Source: JAOZTV01 sp965371805
Lineage (GTDB): Bacteria; Acidobacteriota; Aminicenantia; UBA2199
Direction of reading: 5' to 3'
Length of the DNA: 24,245 nucleotides
Assembly (NCBI GenBank): GCA_965371805.1
Contig: CBDUZW010000075.1
Coordinates: 1-24,245 of the forward strand
A program made the position numbers and the translations under genes. The notes under the pieces were generated by a model, which did not search any database, was not told the DNA's origin, and was given only the letters and a program-made list of their open reading frames with translations. This document shows positions 14,693-23,196 of the stretch, in pieces (within the stretch, counting starts at the first letter, position 1; each line of letters begins with the position of its first letter).

Positions 14693-15270
14693 CCGATTAC
14701 CCCCTTTGTACTTGGTATTCCCGATATTGGAGTTAATGCCATTCCTACTGCTTTACCGAAAGCTTTAAAAAGTGATTCAATCTTGTGATGATCACTCTTC
14801 CCCTCTAATATCTCTAAATAAATATTTGATTTACTGTTTAGTGAAAAAGCAGAGAAGAAGTCTTCTATTAGATCCAGATCAAACTCTCCACAAAAACGTC
14901 TCTTGAATTCTCCTGAAAATTTAAAAAAAGATCTTCCTCCAAAATCAACCACTGCTTGTGATAAAGACTCATCCATAGGGAAAATAAAAAATCCGGCTCT
15001 AGCAATCCCGGATCTGTTTCCCAGTGCCTTATCAAAGCCCTGGCCCAATATTATTCCACAATCTTCTATTAAGTGATGTTGATCCACTTCAAGATCTCCT
15101 GAAGCAGTGATCTCAATATCTATTAAACTGTGTTTTGAGAATGCTTCAAGCATATGATTAAAAAATCCAATTGGGGTTGATATTTTACTCTTCCCGGTTC
15201 CATTCAGTTTTAAAATTACAGATATTTCTGTCTCTTTTGTCTTCCTATCTATCTTAATATTATTTATCAT
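14689..15270 (-). CDS. hisB: Imidazoleglycerol-phosphate dehydratase
   Basis: Mn-dependent dehydratase producing imidazole acetol phosphate. At 193 residues it is the monofunctional type, without the N-terminal phosphatase of enteric HisB. Metal-binding motifs are G-F-F-N-H-M-L, D-Q-H-H-L-I-E-D and D-H-H-K-I-E-S. The adjacent upstream HAD gene (11-nt overlap) would supply the phosphatase that this HisB lacks. SD is GGAGG. Confidence 0.95.
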   Translation of the reverse strand: MINNIKIDRKTKETEISVILKLNGTGKSKISTPIGFFNHMLEAFSKHSLIDIEITASGDLEVDQHHLIEDCGIILGQGFDKALGNRSGIARAGFFIFPMDESLSQAVVDFGGRSFFKFSGEFKRRFCGEFDLDLIEDFFSAFSLNSKSNIYLEILEGKSDHHKIESLFKAFGKAVGMALTPISGIPSTKGVIG

Positions 15271-15919
15271 CTATTACCTCCATTAATTTGTTTATATCAG
15301 TTATTGTTTTTTCTGCTCCAGTAGTTTTTATAAATTCCTGAGTAAATTCCGGATTATTATTTTGAATCAAACAGATTGGAGTCAAATCTGCTGAAACAGC
15401 TGCTTTTATATCATCAACTGTGTCTCCAATATAATATCCATTATCTATAGAAAGCTTGTTTTTGGCCTTTAGTAAACCTTCGGGATCAGGTTTGTTATTT
15501 CTGACATCCTCCATGGCTATAATGGTTTGAAAGTAGATATCCATTTTATTCTTCTTCAAAGTATAAAATGCTTCTGCTCTTGGTCTTCCTGTCACTATTC
15601 CAATTTTAAAGTTTTTTCTCAACTCAAGAAGTACCTCTTTTTTTAGAAGCCATTTTTCATATTGGACCATATTATTCAGATAAATTTCCTGAAATTTTTT
15701 TATTATTAAATTACGGGATATTTTTTTTCCTGATCTATTTATAATTTCCTCGGTAAGATCCCAGTCATTATTAAATCCTCCTGAATTTCTTATTTTATAG
15801 ATCTCTGTAGGGTCTATCTCTTTTTTAAGGAAAAATGCTGAAGTTTTACATATGGTTCTATCATAAGAATTTGAGACATCAACCAGCACTCCATCCATAT
15901 CAAATAATATTCCTTTCAT
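15260..15919 (-). CDS. HAD-family phosphatase in the his operon, candidate histidinol-phosphatase
   Basis: A 219-residue HAD subfamily IA hydrolase. Motif I is D-M-D-G-V-L-V-D (Asp7/Asp9), motif II lies in I-V-T-G-R-P-R, motif III Lys is in N-K-P-D-P-E-G, and motif IV is Y-I-G-D-T-V-D-D. The helical cap lies between motifs I and II. It sits inside the his operon between hisC and hisB, overlapping hisB by 11 nt. Every other pathway enzyme is present, and no PHP-type or HisB-N histidinol-phosphatase is in the operon, so dephosphorylation of histidinol phosphate is the natural inference. It resembles the small HAD-IA clade described from cyanobacteria, haloarchaea and a stramenopile (TIGR01548, from memory). 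A general sugar phosphatase is possible but less likely. Confidence 0.8.
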   Translation of the reverse strand: MKGILFDMDGVLVDVSNSYDRTICKTSAFFLKKEIDPTEIYKIRNSGGFNNDWDLTEEIINRSGKKISRNLIIKKFQEIYLNNMVQYEKWLLKKEVLLELRKNFKIGIVTGRPRAEAFYTLKKNKMDIYFQTIIAMEDVRNNKPDPEGLLKAKNKLSIDNGYYIGDTVDDIKAAVSADLTPICLIQNNNPEFTQEFIKTTGAEKTITDINKLMEVIDDK

Positions 15920-15933
15920 TTTTCAAACTCCTT

Positions 15934-16977
15934 TTAAATTTTATTAATTGAGTCAATAAAAGCATTATTTTCCTTGCTGGTACCTATACTAACTCTCAAC
16001 CAGTCAGTAAGAATAGATTCAGTATATGACCTGATAAGAATCTTTTCGCTTAGAAGTCTGTTATAAATTGTTTCAGATTTTATCCTTAAGGATCTGAACA
16101 TTAAAAAATTCGAATAGGATTTGATAACTTCAAAAGATGGGGTTTTCTCAATTTCCATTTTGACTCTTTCTCTTTCAATAATAAGTTCTGAAACTTTTTT
16201 CTGGAAAATTTCTTTGTTTTGCAGAGCAATATTTGCCGCTATTTGTTGAAAGAGTCCAACAGAAAAGGGCAGTTTTGTTTTTCTTATCTCCTTAATCAAT
16301 TTTTCGTTTCCAATCATATAACCAACTCTCATTGATGCTGAGGCAAATGCCTTGGAGAAAGTTCTCAGGATGAGGAGGTTGGGATATCTTTTTATTAAAT
16401 TAACATTGTCATTCGGGTAAAACTCGAAATATGCTTCATCAAGAAGAATTGGAGCTTTTATGGAATTTAAAATTTTAATAAGCCCTGGTCTTTTAAGAAC
16501 TGTACCTGTAGGATTATTCGGTGAGACTAATGTTATTAATGAGACCCCTTTACTCATTTTTATTATGTTTTCTATATCAAATGAAAAATCTGATTTCAGT
16601 GGTACCTTAATTATCTCTCCACCAAAAATAGAACCAACCCTTTCATACATGGAAAAACTAGGAGTATTAACTAGGATTTTTCTTGAATATAATGGCAGGG
16701 CTGCAATCAATGACTGAATTAATTCATTTGAACCATTACTGCAAATAACATTTGATGGATTTACACCTGAATATTCTGCAACACGTTTTGTAAGTTTAAC
16801 AGTTTTATTGTCAGGATAACGGTTCCAAGGTTCTTTTCTAAGTTCTTCAAAAATTTGTTCTTTTAACTTCCTGGGATAATCTTCCGGAACCTCATTCTGA
16901 TTTAACTTAGTAAAACCCTTATAATGAGGCACATCATAATCCTTCATCCCTAAAATTACCGGATTGATGTATTTCAT
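15934..16977 (-). CDS. hisC: Histidinol-phosphate aminotransferase
   Basis: PLP aminotransferase converting imidazole acetol phosphate to histidinol phosphate. Seen in order: L-N-Q-N-E-V-P near the N-terminus, S-N-G-S-N-E-L, S-P-N-N-P-T-G, L-D-E-A-Y-F-E-F, the PLP lysine in T-F-S-K-A-F, and M-R-V-G-Y. The 347 residues are typical. It overlaps hisG by 4 nt and lies 14 nt before the HAD gene. Its broad family could also serve aromatic transamination. Confidence 0.94.
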   Translation of the reverse strand: MKYINPVILGMKDYDVPHYKGFTKLNQNEVPEDYPRKLKEQIFEELRKEPWNRYPDNKTVKLTKRVAEYSGVNPSNVICSNGSNELIQSLIAALPLYSRKILVNTPSFSMYERVGSIFGGEIIKVPLKSDFSFDIENIIKMSKGVSLITLVSPNNPTGTVLKRPGLIKILNSIKAPILLDEAYFEFYPNDNVNLIKRYPNLLILRTFSKAFASASMRVGYMIGNEKLIKEIRKTKLPFSVGLFQQIAANIALQNKEIFQKKVSELIIERERVKMEIEKTPSFEVIKSYSNFLMFRSLRIKSETIYNRLLSEKILIRSYTESILTDWLRVSIGTSKENNAFIDSINKI

Positions 16978-17828
16978 GCTATTACCTTCCGAAAAGCAGT
17001 TTCGAGTATGTCAGTTGCTCCCATTCTTTTTAATCGGGGAATTAAATCTGCAATTGTCTCTTTTTTTACAGCAATTTTTAATGAGTAGCCTTCATTATTA
17101 TAGAGTTTGGCAACGGTTGGAGATTTCATACATGGTAGATCTTTTAGAATAGTTTCAAGTAAATTTTCCTGTATGTTCATCTCCAGCATTACTCTCTCCC
17201 GTGCATTTAATACTGAAATAATTAAGGTTTTTATAGTTTCAATGATTTTATTTGTATCTTCATTTTTTAATGCCCCTGGATTAACAATCATTCTTGTTGT
17301 TGATTTTTGTATAACATCAACAATTTTAAGATTATTCCTTCTTAATGTTTCACCTGTTGATGTATTATCAATTATCATATCCGCATCCTCTGGAGGGAAT
17401 ACCTCTGTTGCACCATATGTCCTTATGAAGTTGTATTTAAAACCGTTCTTATCCAGATAATCCTTTGTGATCTTTACATACTCAGAGGCAACTATAATTT
17501 TTCTTTTTCTTAAATCTTCAAAATTTTCGTTTTCCGGGATTGCTGAAACGATCTGAACAGGATCAAATCCGAGATCCATTAATTCCGTGACATCTGAGTC
17601 GGTTTCCTCTATCCAGTCTTTTCCGGCAAATCCAAGATCGTGTGATCCTAATTGCAGCAATTGCGGGATATTTTGAGGTTTCATTACCTTCACCTCAATA
17701 TTCGGGAATGAACAACGGGGTTTGTAGTGCCTGGATATTTCCTCAATTCCAAGACCGGCATCATTAAGTAGTGTTATTATTTTTTTTCTTAATCTTCCTT
17801 TTGGTATAACCATTTTTAGTTTTTTCAT
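16974..17828 (-). CDS. hisG: ATP phosphoribosyltransferase, long form
   Basis: First enzyme of histidine synthesis, joining ATP and PRPP. At 284 residues it is the long form, with its own C-terminal ACT-like regulatory domain (from about residue 205), so no HisZ is needed and direct feedback inhibition by histidine is expected. M-V-I-P-K-G-R-L is at the start. The PRPP site is D-M-I-I-D-N-T-S-T-G-E-T-L-R-R-N-N-L, in which Asn-Thr replaces the more usual Ile-Val. SD AAAGGAG is 8 nt upstream. It is the first gene of an eight-gene unit with overlaps throughout. Confidence 0.95.
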   Translation of the reverse strand: MKKLKMVIPKGRLRKKIITLLNDAGLGIEEISRHYKPRCSFPNIEVKVMKPQNIPQLLQLGSHDLGFAGKDWIEETDSDVTELMDLGFDPVQIVSAIPENENFEDLRKRKIIVASEYVKITKDYLDKNGFKYNFIRTYGATEVFPPEDADMIIDNTSTGETLRRNNLKIVDVIQKSTTRMIVNPGALKNEDTNKIIETIKTLIISVLNARERVMLEMNIQENLLETILKDLPCMKSPTVAKLYNNEGYSLKIAVKKETIADLIPRLKRMGATDILETAFRKVIA

Positions 17829-17991
17829 TTTTTTATCTCCTTTATAAATTATAAAAGTCTAAACTTATAGCCTCATAGAGACTGACTTTTTTTTGATTTG
17901 TAAATATTTTTGCAGACAGATATAGAACTACTCAATAGAAAAAAAAGTATAATTTTCTAGAGAGGTCCTATTTTTTAATTGGAATTTTGGT

Positions 17992-18048
17992 TTAATGAAT
18001 GACGGTGTTTACTAAACAATAAAATATAAAAAATTTTTCAATTTTCAT
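17992..18048 (-). other. Weak candidate his leader ORF
   Basis: An 18-codon ORF starts M-K-I-E-K-F-F, ends V-I-H-stop and begins about 2-3 nt after the predicted hisG transcription start. It shares M-K-I-E-K with the Cys leader. Only one His codon is in frame; CAC-CGT-CAT (H-R-H) lies in another frame, which a one-base indel would join. A pyrimidine-rich CCTCTCT near 17965-17959 lies about 118 nt before the hisG SD but forms no good hairpin. I do not consider this established. Confidence 0.22.
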
Positions 18049-18056
18049 AATATTTT

Positions 18057-18085
18057 AAAATATCATAAAGAATACCTATTGTCAA
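18057..18085 (-). promoter_or_regulatory. Promoter of the his operon
   Basis: On the minus strand TTGACA (18085-18080), a 17-nt spacer and TATTTT (18062-18057), with TG one base before the -10. The mRNA leader before hisG would be about 220 nt. Apart from the weak ORF above, I recognise no riboswitch or T-box in it. Confidence 0.7.
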
Positions 18086-18141
18086 TAAAAATATAGGCGA
18101 TCATTCAATACTACTATTTTTGATCTTTGTTCAATAGGTAT
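18072..18141. repeat. Divergent inverted repeat between hisG and the outer-membrane gene
   Basis: ATACCTATTG at 18072-18081 is repeated in inverted orientation as CAATAGGTAT at 18132-18141. The left copy overlaps the -35 and spacer of the his promoter. The right copy is preceded by TTGTT, so it resembles a second promoter half facing the outer-membrane gene. It may be a shared operator pair or a duplicated promoter segment. A perfect 10-bp match in an AT-rich 446-nt gap could also arise by chance. Confidence 0.35.
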
Positions 18142-18274
18142 AAAGTCTCAATTTTTAATTTTTTGTTCTAAATTTAAATTAAGGACGAAAATTATAAATT
18201 AAAATTTTATAATTTCTTTGTAAACAAAATTTAATATGTTCACGTCTTATTGAGATGATGGCATTGGAGGAATT

Positions 18275-20929
18275 ATGAAAAAAATAGTCTTATTCATTCT
18301 AATTTATACTATGGTGGTCTTTTTGCAATTTGGAGCAGGAAAAAATTGGAAATGGGAACAGAAGAAAGTAAAAGCTGTTAGGTCTACAGAGAAGATTGTT
18401 ATTGATGGGAAACTGAATGATAAAATCTGGAATGGTAATAGTGTCTCAGGTTTTACTCAGATAGATCCAGATGATGGGAAAGCACCAACTGAAAAAACAG
18501 AAGTTTGGCTGGCTTATGATGATAATGCAATTTATGTTGCTGCCAAGATGTTTGACTCTGATCCAAACAAGATTATTGGATTGTTGGCCAGAAGAGATGA
18601 ATTTGTTGATGCTGATTATTTTGTGCTTTCGATCGATCCTTATTATGATAAGAGAAGTGGATTCAAATTTGCTGTTAATCCCTCTGGCTCGATTGTTGAC
18701 TGGACATTACTAAATGATGATTGGGATGATCAATCATGGGATGGAGTCTGGGAAGCAAAGACAAAAGTAGATAAAAATGGATGGAGTTGTGAGATGAGAA
18801 TTCCATTTGATCAACTTAGATTTAAAAAAAGTGCTGATGGACAATATCTCTGGGGTGTCAATTTCAAAAGGTATATCCGGAGAAAAAATGAAGTTGTTAT
18901 TTATTCATGGAAACCAAAAACAGAAAGTGGGACTGTTTCAAGATTTGCTGAACTTGAAGGAATTAGTGGGATAAAACCAAAAAAACTATTTGAAATGATC
19001 CCTTATACAATTGGGAAATCTGAATTCAGCCCGAAAGAAGAGGGAAATCCATTTCAAACAGGTTCAAATTATTCAGCAGATGGCGGAGTGGATATAAAAT
19101 ATGGAATTACTAGTAGTTTAACGCTTGATCTTACAGTTAATCCTGATTTTGGTCAGGTTGAGGTTGATCCGGCAAGTATAAATCTTAGTGCTGCTGAAAA
19201 CTATTACTCGGAAAGAAGACCTTTTTTTATTGAGGGAGCAAATATTTTTAGTTTTGGCAGAGGTGGTTCCAATAGCAACTGGGGAGCTAACTGGGGAAAC
19301 CCAAGGTTTTTTTACTCAAGAAGAATTGGAAGATCACCGCAGGGTGGTGTTGATTCAGATGGTTATGTCAGGTATCCTGATTGGACGAGTATACTAACTG
19401 CAGCTAAAGTGAGTGGAAAGATTGGTAAAGGATGGAATTTAGGTTTTTTAACAGCTTTAACCGAGAGGGAATATGCATCAGTGAATCTTGAAGGCAAAAA
19501 TTCTGAAATTGAGGTTGAACCATTTTCAAGCTACTCTATTTTAAGAGTAAATAAACAGTTTAATGAAGGACGACAGGGACTTGGGTTTATTGCTACTTCA
19601 CTTTCAAGAGACTTGAAATCAACAGATATTCAAGATAGCTTAAATAAAAATGCTTTCAGTTTCGGTATTGATGGATGGGCCTTTCTTGACAAAAAAAAAG
19701 TGTGGGTAATGACAGGATGGTTGGGTAGTAGTAATATTTCCGGTACGAAAGAAAGAATTAATGATGTACAGAATTCTTATCCTCATTATTTACAGAGACC
19801 TGGGGTTGATCATCTGGGAGTTGAAGAAAATGTAACGTCTTTAAGTGGATATTCTGGAAGATTTGCTTTAAATAAACAGAATGGCAATTTTTCATTTAAT
19901 ACGGCTATAGGATTTATCTCTCCTGGATTTGATTCAACAGATATGGGCTTCCAATGGAATGGAGACGTAGTAAACTGGCATATTATGGCTGGGTACAGGT
20001 CATATAAAAAATGGGGGCTGATTAAAAACTGGAGTATTAATGCTCTAACTCAAAGAAACTATGATTTTGGTTGGAATTTAATAGGGGATCAAAGGCTAAT
20101 TCTGATTTCCAATATTACGTTTACAAATTACTGGTCTGTTTATGGACAAATGAGTCATAATCCTGAGGTTTTGGATAAGGAGAAAACGAGAGGCGGACCG
20201 ATGATGAAACGGCAGGATTATACCTGGTTTGACTGGGGGATAAATAGTGATAGAAGGAAATCTATGGTTTTTTCATTTGGTGGATATCATAGAATTTCCA
20301 ATTGGGGGAATAAAACAAATTCAATGAATCTTAGTCTAAAATGGAAACCCGGATCAAAATTTAATGTTACGGTTTCTTCAAGCTATAGACTTGGTAAAGA
20401 GGATTCTCAATGGATAACAAATCTTGAAGATTCAGTAAAAACCGAAACATATGGAACTCGATATATATTTGGTGAATTGGATCAGAAGACCCTCTCTTTT
20501 TCAATAAGGCTTAACTGGATATTCTCCCCAAAACTGAGCTTACAAGCATACATTCAACCCTATATATCTGTAGGTGCGTATAATAGATTTAAAGAATTAG
20601 CAATGCCCAAAACATATGCCTTTAATGTTTATGGTGAAGAGGATTCTCAAATATCAAATTCAGAAGATGGTTATAATATAGTCCCCGGAGATGGAGGAGA
20701 TTCTTTTTCAATTGATAATCCTGATTTTAATTATAAATCTTTAAGAGGAACAGTCGTTTTACGATGGGAGTATATAACCGGTTCAGCACTTTATTTAGTT
20801 TGGACACAAAACAGATCTGATTATGAAAACCCGGGAAGTTTTGACTTTGGCAGAGATTTTTCAGGTATGGTAAAAGCTCCTGGAGATAATATATTTATGT
20901 TAAAATTTACTTATAGATTTAAAATATAG
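18275..20929 (+). CDS. CBM9-like/DUF5916 outer-membrane beta-barrel protein
   Basis: An 884-residue exported protein. Residues 1 to about 21 are a signal peptide (K-K-I-V-L-F-I-L-I-Y core). Residues about 35-225 are a CBM9-like beta-sandwich: I-D-G-K-L-N-D-K-I-W, V-W-L-A-Y-D-D-N-A-I-Y-V-A and W-S-C-E-M-R-I-P-F-D-Q-L-R-F. From about 240 the DUF5916 region begins, with L-D-L-T-V-N-P-D-F-G-Q-V-E-V-D-P and S-E-R-R-P-F-F-I-E-G. The rest alternates aromatic beta strands and ends with an aromatic F-T-Y-R-F-K-I strand typical of outer-membrane barrels. Function is unknown; members often sit near hydrolases. SD GGAGG is 5 nt upstream. It is probably monocistronic, and unrelated to the his genes except by position. 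Confidence 0.85.
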   Translation: MKKIVLFILIYTMVVFLQFGAGKNWKWEQKKVKAVRSTEKIVIDGKLNDKIWNGNSVSGFTQIDPDDGKAPTEKTEVWLAYDDNAIYVAAKMFDSDPNKIIGLLARRDEFVDADYFVLSIDPYYDKRSGFKFAVNPSGSIVDWTLLNDDWDDQSWDGVWEAKTKVDKNGWSCEMRIPFDQLRFKKSADGQYLWGVNFKRYIRRKNEVVIYSWKPKTESGTVSRFAELEGISGIKPKKLFEMIPYTIGKSEFSPKEEGNPFQTGSNYSADGGVDIKYGITSSLTLDLTVNPDFGQVEVDPASINLSAAENYYSERRPFFIEGANIFSFGRGGSNSNWGANWGNPRFFYSRRIGRSPQGGVDSDGYVRYPDWTSILTAAKVSGKIGKGWNLGFLTALTEREYASVNLEGKNSEIEVEPFSSYSILRVNKQFNEGRQGLGFIATSLSRDLKSTDIQDSLNKNAFSFGIDGWAFLDKKKVWVMTGWLGSSNISGTKERINDVQNSYPHYLQRPGVDHLGVEENVTSLSGYSGRFALNKQNGNFSFNTAIGFISPGFDSTDMGFQWNGDVVNWHIMAGYRSYKKWGLIKNWSINALTQRNYDFGWNLIGDQRLILISNITFTNYWSVYGQMSHNPEVLDKEKTRGGPMMKRQDYTWFDWGINSDRRKSMVFSFGGYHRISNWGNKTNSMNLSLKWKPGSKFNVTVSSSYRLGKEDSQWITNLEDSVKTETYGTRYIFGELDQKTLSFSIRLNWIFSPKLSLQAYIQPYISVGAYNRFKELAMPKTYAFNVYGEEDSQISNSEDGYNIVPGDGGDSFSIDNPDFNYKSLRGTVVLRWEYITGSALYLVWTQNRSDYENPGSFDFGRDFSGMVKAPGDNIFMLKFTYRFKI

Positions 20930-20946
20930 AAATACCCCTCTCTTCT

Positions 20947-20975
20947 TTGACAATATTTTTTTTCTCTGGTATTTA
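20947..20975 (+). promoter_or_regulatory. Candidate promoter of the methyltransferase unit
   Basis: TTGACA (20947-20952), 17 nt, then TATTTA (20970-20975) preceded by TGG, an extended -10 arrangement. A perfect TATAAT at 20974-20979 has too long a spacing (21 nt) from this -35. Only one of the two can be right. Confidence 0.5.
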
Positions 20976-20990
20976 TAATTATAAAAGAAA

Positions 20991-21015
20991 TACATTTTTA
21001 TTTCATAAAAATGTA
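20991..21015 (+). promoter_or_regulatory. 11-bp hairpin in the methyltransferase 5' UTR
   Basis: TACATTTTTAT and ATAAAAATGTA pair perfectly around TTC, ending 5 nt before the SD GGAGG (21021-21025). As AT-rich DNA it could be an operator; as RNA it could stabilise the 5' end or tune ribosome access. Confidence 0.5.
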
Positions 21016-21034
21016 AGACAGGAGGTTTTTAAAA

Positions 21035-22516
21035 ATGATAATTAGACCAAATTTAAGGTATTTAGATGACAACCTAATTGAAAAAATAATATTTGAGGCA
21101 AGGGAACTTTTAATTAAGCTTGGTATCTCAATCCATAATAAGGAAATCCTAGCCCTTTTGGGAGATTTTGGAGCAGATGTTGATTTGGGAAAAAAACATG
21201 TAAAATTTACAAATGAAATAATTGATAAAGCCCTCTCTACGATACCCTCTTCCTTCAAACTTTATGATGTTTCCGGGAATTTAACCCATGACTTCTCAGA
21301 TTATAATGTTCACTTTACTCCTGGATCAGCAGCAATCCGTTTTGTTGATCTTGAAACTCATGAGATTAGAAAACCAAATATACAGGATTATATAAATTAT
21401 ACAAAAGTAACAAGTATGTGTAAAAATATTGATGCGCAGAGTACGGCTCTTGTCCCTTCGGATGTTCCAAATGAAATTTCTGATTCATATCGATTATATC
21501 TCAGTTTATTATATGGTGAAAAACCAGTGGTTACAGGTACCTTTTCAATTGAAGCATTTGAAATTATGAAAGATATGCTTCTTACTGTGAGAAATGGTGA
21601 GAAGGAATTAAAGGAAAAACCACTGAGTATATTTTCCTGTTGTACTACATCTCCTCTAAAGTGGAGCGAAGTTTCATCCCAAAATGTTCTGGACTGTGCC
21701 CGACATGGAATTCCAATTGAATTAATATCAATGCCTTTATCAGGTTTTATTGCACCTGTATCTTTAGTTGGGTCTTTGATTCAGCATACTGCTGAAATAT
21801 TGAGTGGCATTGTTTTTAGTCAATTATATAGACCGAAAACACCTACTCTATATGGAGGCTCAGCAGCAATTTTTGATGTAAGATATGAAACAACTCCTAT
21901 GGGAGCTGTAGAGAGCCAAATGATCGCCTGTGCATATAATGAGATTGGGAAATATCTAAAAATCCCAACACAAGCTTATATAGCATTAAGTGATGCTAAA
22001 GAGCTGGATGCTCAGGCAGGTTTAGAGACATCAATGGGAGCAACACTGGCAGGTCTTTCCGGAATTAATAATATTTCAGGACCGGGTATGATGGACTTTG
22101 AATCCTGCATAAGCCTTGAGAAACTAATACTTGATAATGAAATCTGCGGTATGACACAGCATATGTTGAAAGGAATTCAACCTAAAGAAGATATCCCCTC
22201 ACTTCCGCTATTTCAAGAATTATTAAAAGAAAAACATCTACTTATTTCTAAACACACAAGGAAATATTTAAAGAAAGAACATTATTTCCCCGGTAAAGTA
22301 ATTAACAGATCTAACTATTCCAGATGGAAGGAAGAGGGTGAAAAAACATTATTGGAACGTGCCGGTATTGAACTTAAAGATATGCTGAAAAAATATGAGC
22401 CTTCACGACTACCGGATGAGATCAAATTGGAATTAACTAATCTTATGGAAATAGAAGCCCGGAAATTTGGTATGAATAAAATTGTAAAAGGAGAAAATTA
22501 TGAATCTATTAAATGA
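21035..22516 (+). CDS. MttB-family corrinoid methyltransferase, non-pyrrolysine type
   Basis: A 493-residue protein of the trimethylamine methyltransferase (MttB) superfamily, cytoplasmic. Such proteins move a methyl group from a methylated amine to a cobalt corrinoid protein. F-T-P-G-S-A-A-I, L-Y-G-G-S-A-A-I-F-D-V-R, T-T-P-M-G-A-V-E and T-S-M-G-A-T-L-A-G are as expected. The reading frame is full length without an internal TAG, so there is no pyrrolysine. Non-Pyl members studied elsewhere act on glycine betaine or other quaternary amines, so trimethylamine itself is unlikely. The substrate cannot be read from the sequence. It overlaps the corrinoid protein gene by 17 nt. Confidence 0.87.
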   Translation: MIIRPNLRYLDDNLIEKIIFEARELLIKLGISIHNKEILALLGDFGADVDLGKKHVKFTNEIIDKALSTIPSSFKLYDVSGNLTHDFSDYNVHFTPGSAAIRFVDLETHEIRKPNIQDYINYTKVTSMCKNIDAQSTALVPSDVPNEISDSYRLYLSLLYGEKPVVTGTFSIEAFEIMKDMLLTVRNGEKELKEKPLSIFSCCTTSPLKWSEVSSQNVLDCARHGIPIELISMPLSGFIAPVSLVGSLIQHTAEILSGIVFSQLYRPKTPTLYGGSAAIFDVRYETTPMGAVESQMIACAYNEIGKYLKIPTQAYIALSDAKELDAQAGLETSMGATLAGLSGINNISGPGMMDFESCISLEKLILDNEICGMTQHMLKGIQPKEDIPSLPLFQELLKEKHLLISKHTRKYLKKEHYFPGKVINRSNYSRWKEEGEKTLLERAGIELKDMLKKYEPSRLPDEIKLELTNLMEIEARKFGMNKIVKGENYESIK

Positions 22517-23138
22517 AATATCCCGAAATGTTGAAGAAGGGGATGATGACAAAGTATTTGACCTTACAAAAGAGGCTATAAAAAATAATATTTCTCCAAG
22601 GGAGATATTACATTCCGGACTCCTGGAAGGGATGAATATTGTAGGGATTCAATTCAAGGCAAATGAAATATTTTTACCGGATGTATTGATGGCGGCCAGA
22701 GCGATGTATGCAGGGCTTGACCAGTTAAAACCATTACTGATCAAAGATGGTGTTCCCTCAAGAGGTATAATAGTACTTGGAACGGTAGAAGGGGATCTGC
22801 ATGATATAGGAAGAAATCTGGTTGGCATTATGCTCAATGGTGCCGGATTTGAAGTTATTGATCTGGGATGTGAAATTTCTCCAGCAAAATTTATTGAAGC
22901 TGCTCTGGAAAATAATGCTAAGCTTATTGGTATGTCAGCACTTTTAACAACTACAATGCCTGTTATGAAAGAAGTTATTGATCTACTAAAAGAGAAGGAT
23001 CTATATGGCAAAATTAAAACAATAATTGGCGGGGCTCCAGTCACAAAAGAGTTTGCGCAGGAGATTGGTGCCGATAAATATAGTTATGACGCAAGCCATG
23101 CAGTTGAATCTGTAAAGGAATTATTTCAGGTTCAATAA
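22500..23138 (+). CDS. Corrinoid protein partner of the methyltransferase
   Basis: 212 residues: a helical cap domain (1 to about 85) and a B12-binding Rossmann domain (about 88-212). The cobalt ligand is His101 in D-L-H-D-I-G, followed by S-A-L-L-T-T-T-M and G-G-A-P-V-T, all standard for MtbC/MtgC-type proteins. SD AAGGAG lies inside the methyltransferase coding end, with a 17-nt overlap, as expected of partners. No methylcorrinoid:tetrahydrofolate methyltransferase or reductive activase is within the window, so the second half-reaction must be encoded elsewhere. Confidence 0.93.
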   Translation: MNLLNEISRNVEEGDDDKVFDLTKEAIKNNISPREILHSGLLEGMNIVGIQFKANEIFLPDVLMAARAMYAGLDQLKPLLIKDGVPSRGIIVLGTVEGDLHDIGRNLVGIMLNGAGFEVIDLGCEISPAKFIEAALENNAKLIGMSALLTTTMPVMKEVIDLLKEKDLYGKIKTIIGGAPVTKEFAQEIGADKYSYDASHAVESVKELFQVQ

Positions 23139-23196
23139 TAAAACCATTTGTTTATACAATTTGTTGATTGGCATATTAAAGTAAAAAGGAACTAAA

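Noticed and set aside
17829..18085. T-box riboswitch before hisG
   Set aside because: No T-box consensus (AGGGTGG...ACCGCG type) or terminator/antiterminator pair is visible.
18189..18215. AAATTATAAA / TTTATAATTT inverted repeat upstream of the outer-membrane gene
   Set aside because: Made only of A and T in very AT-rich DNA; chance is the simpler explanation.
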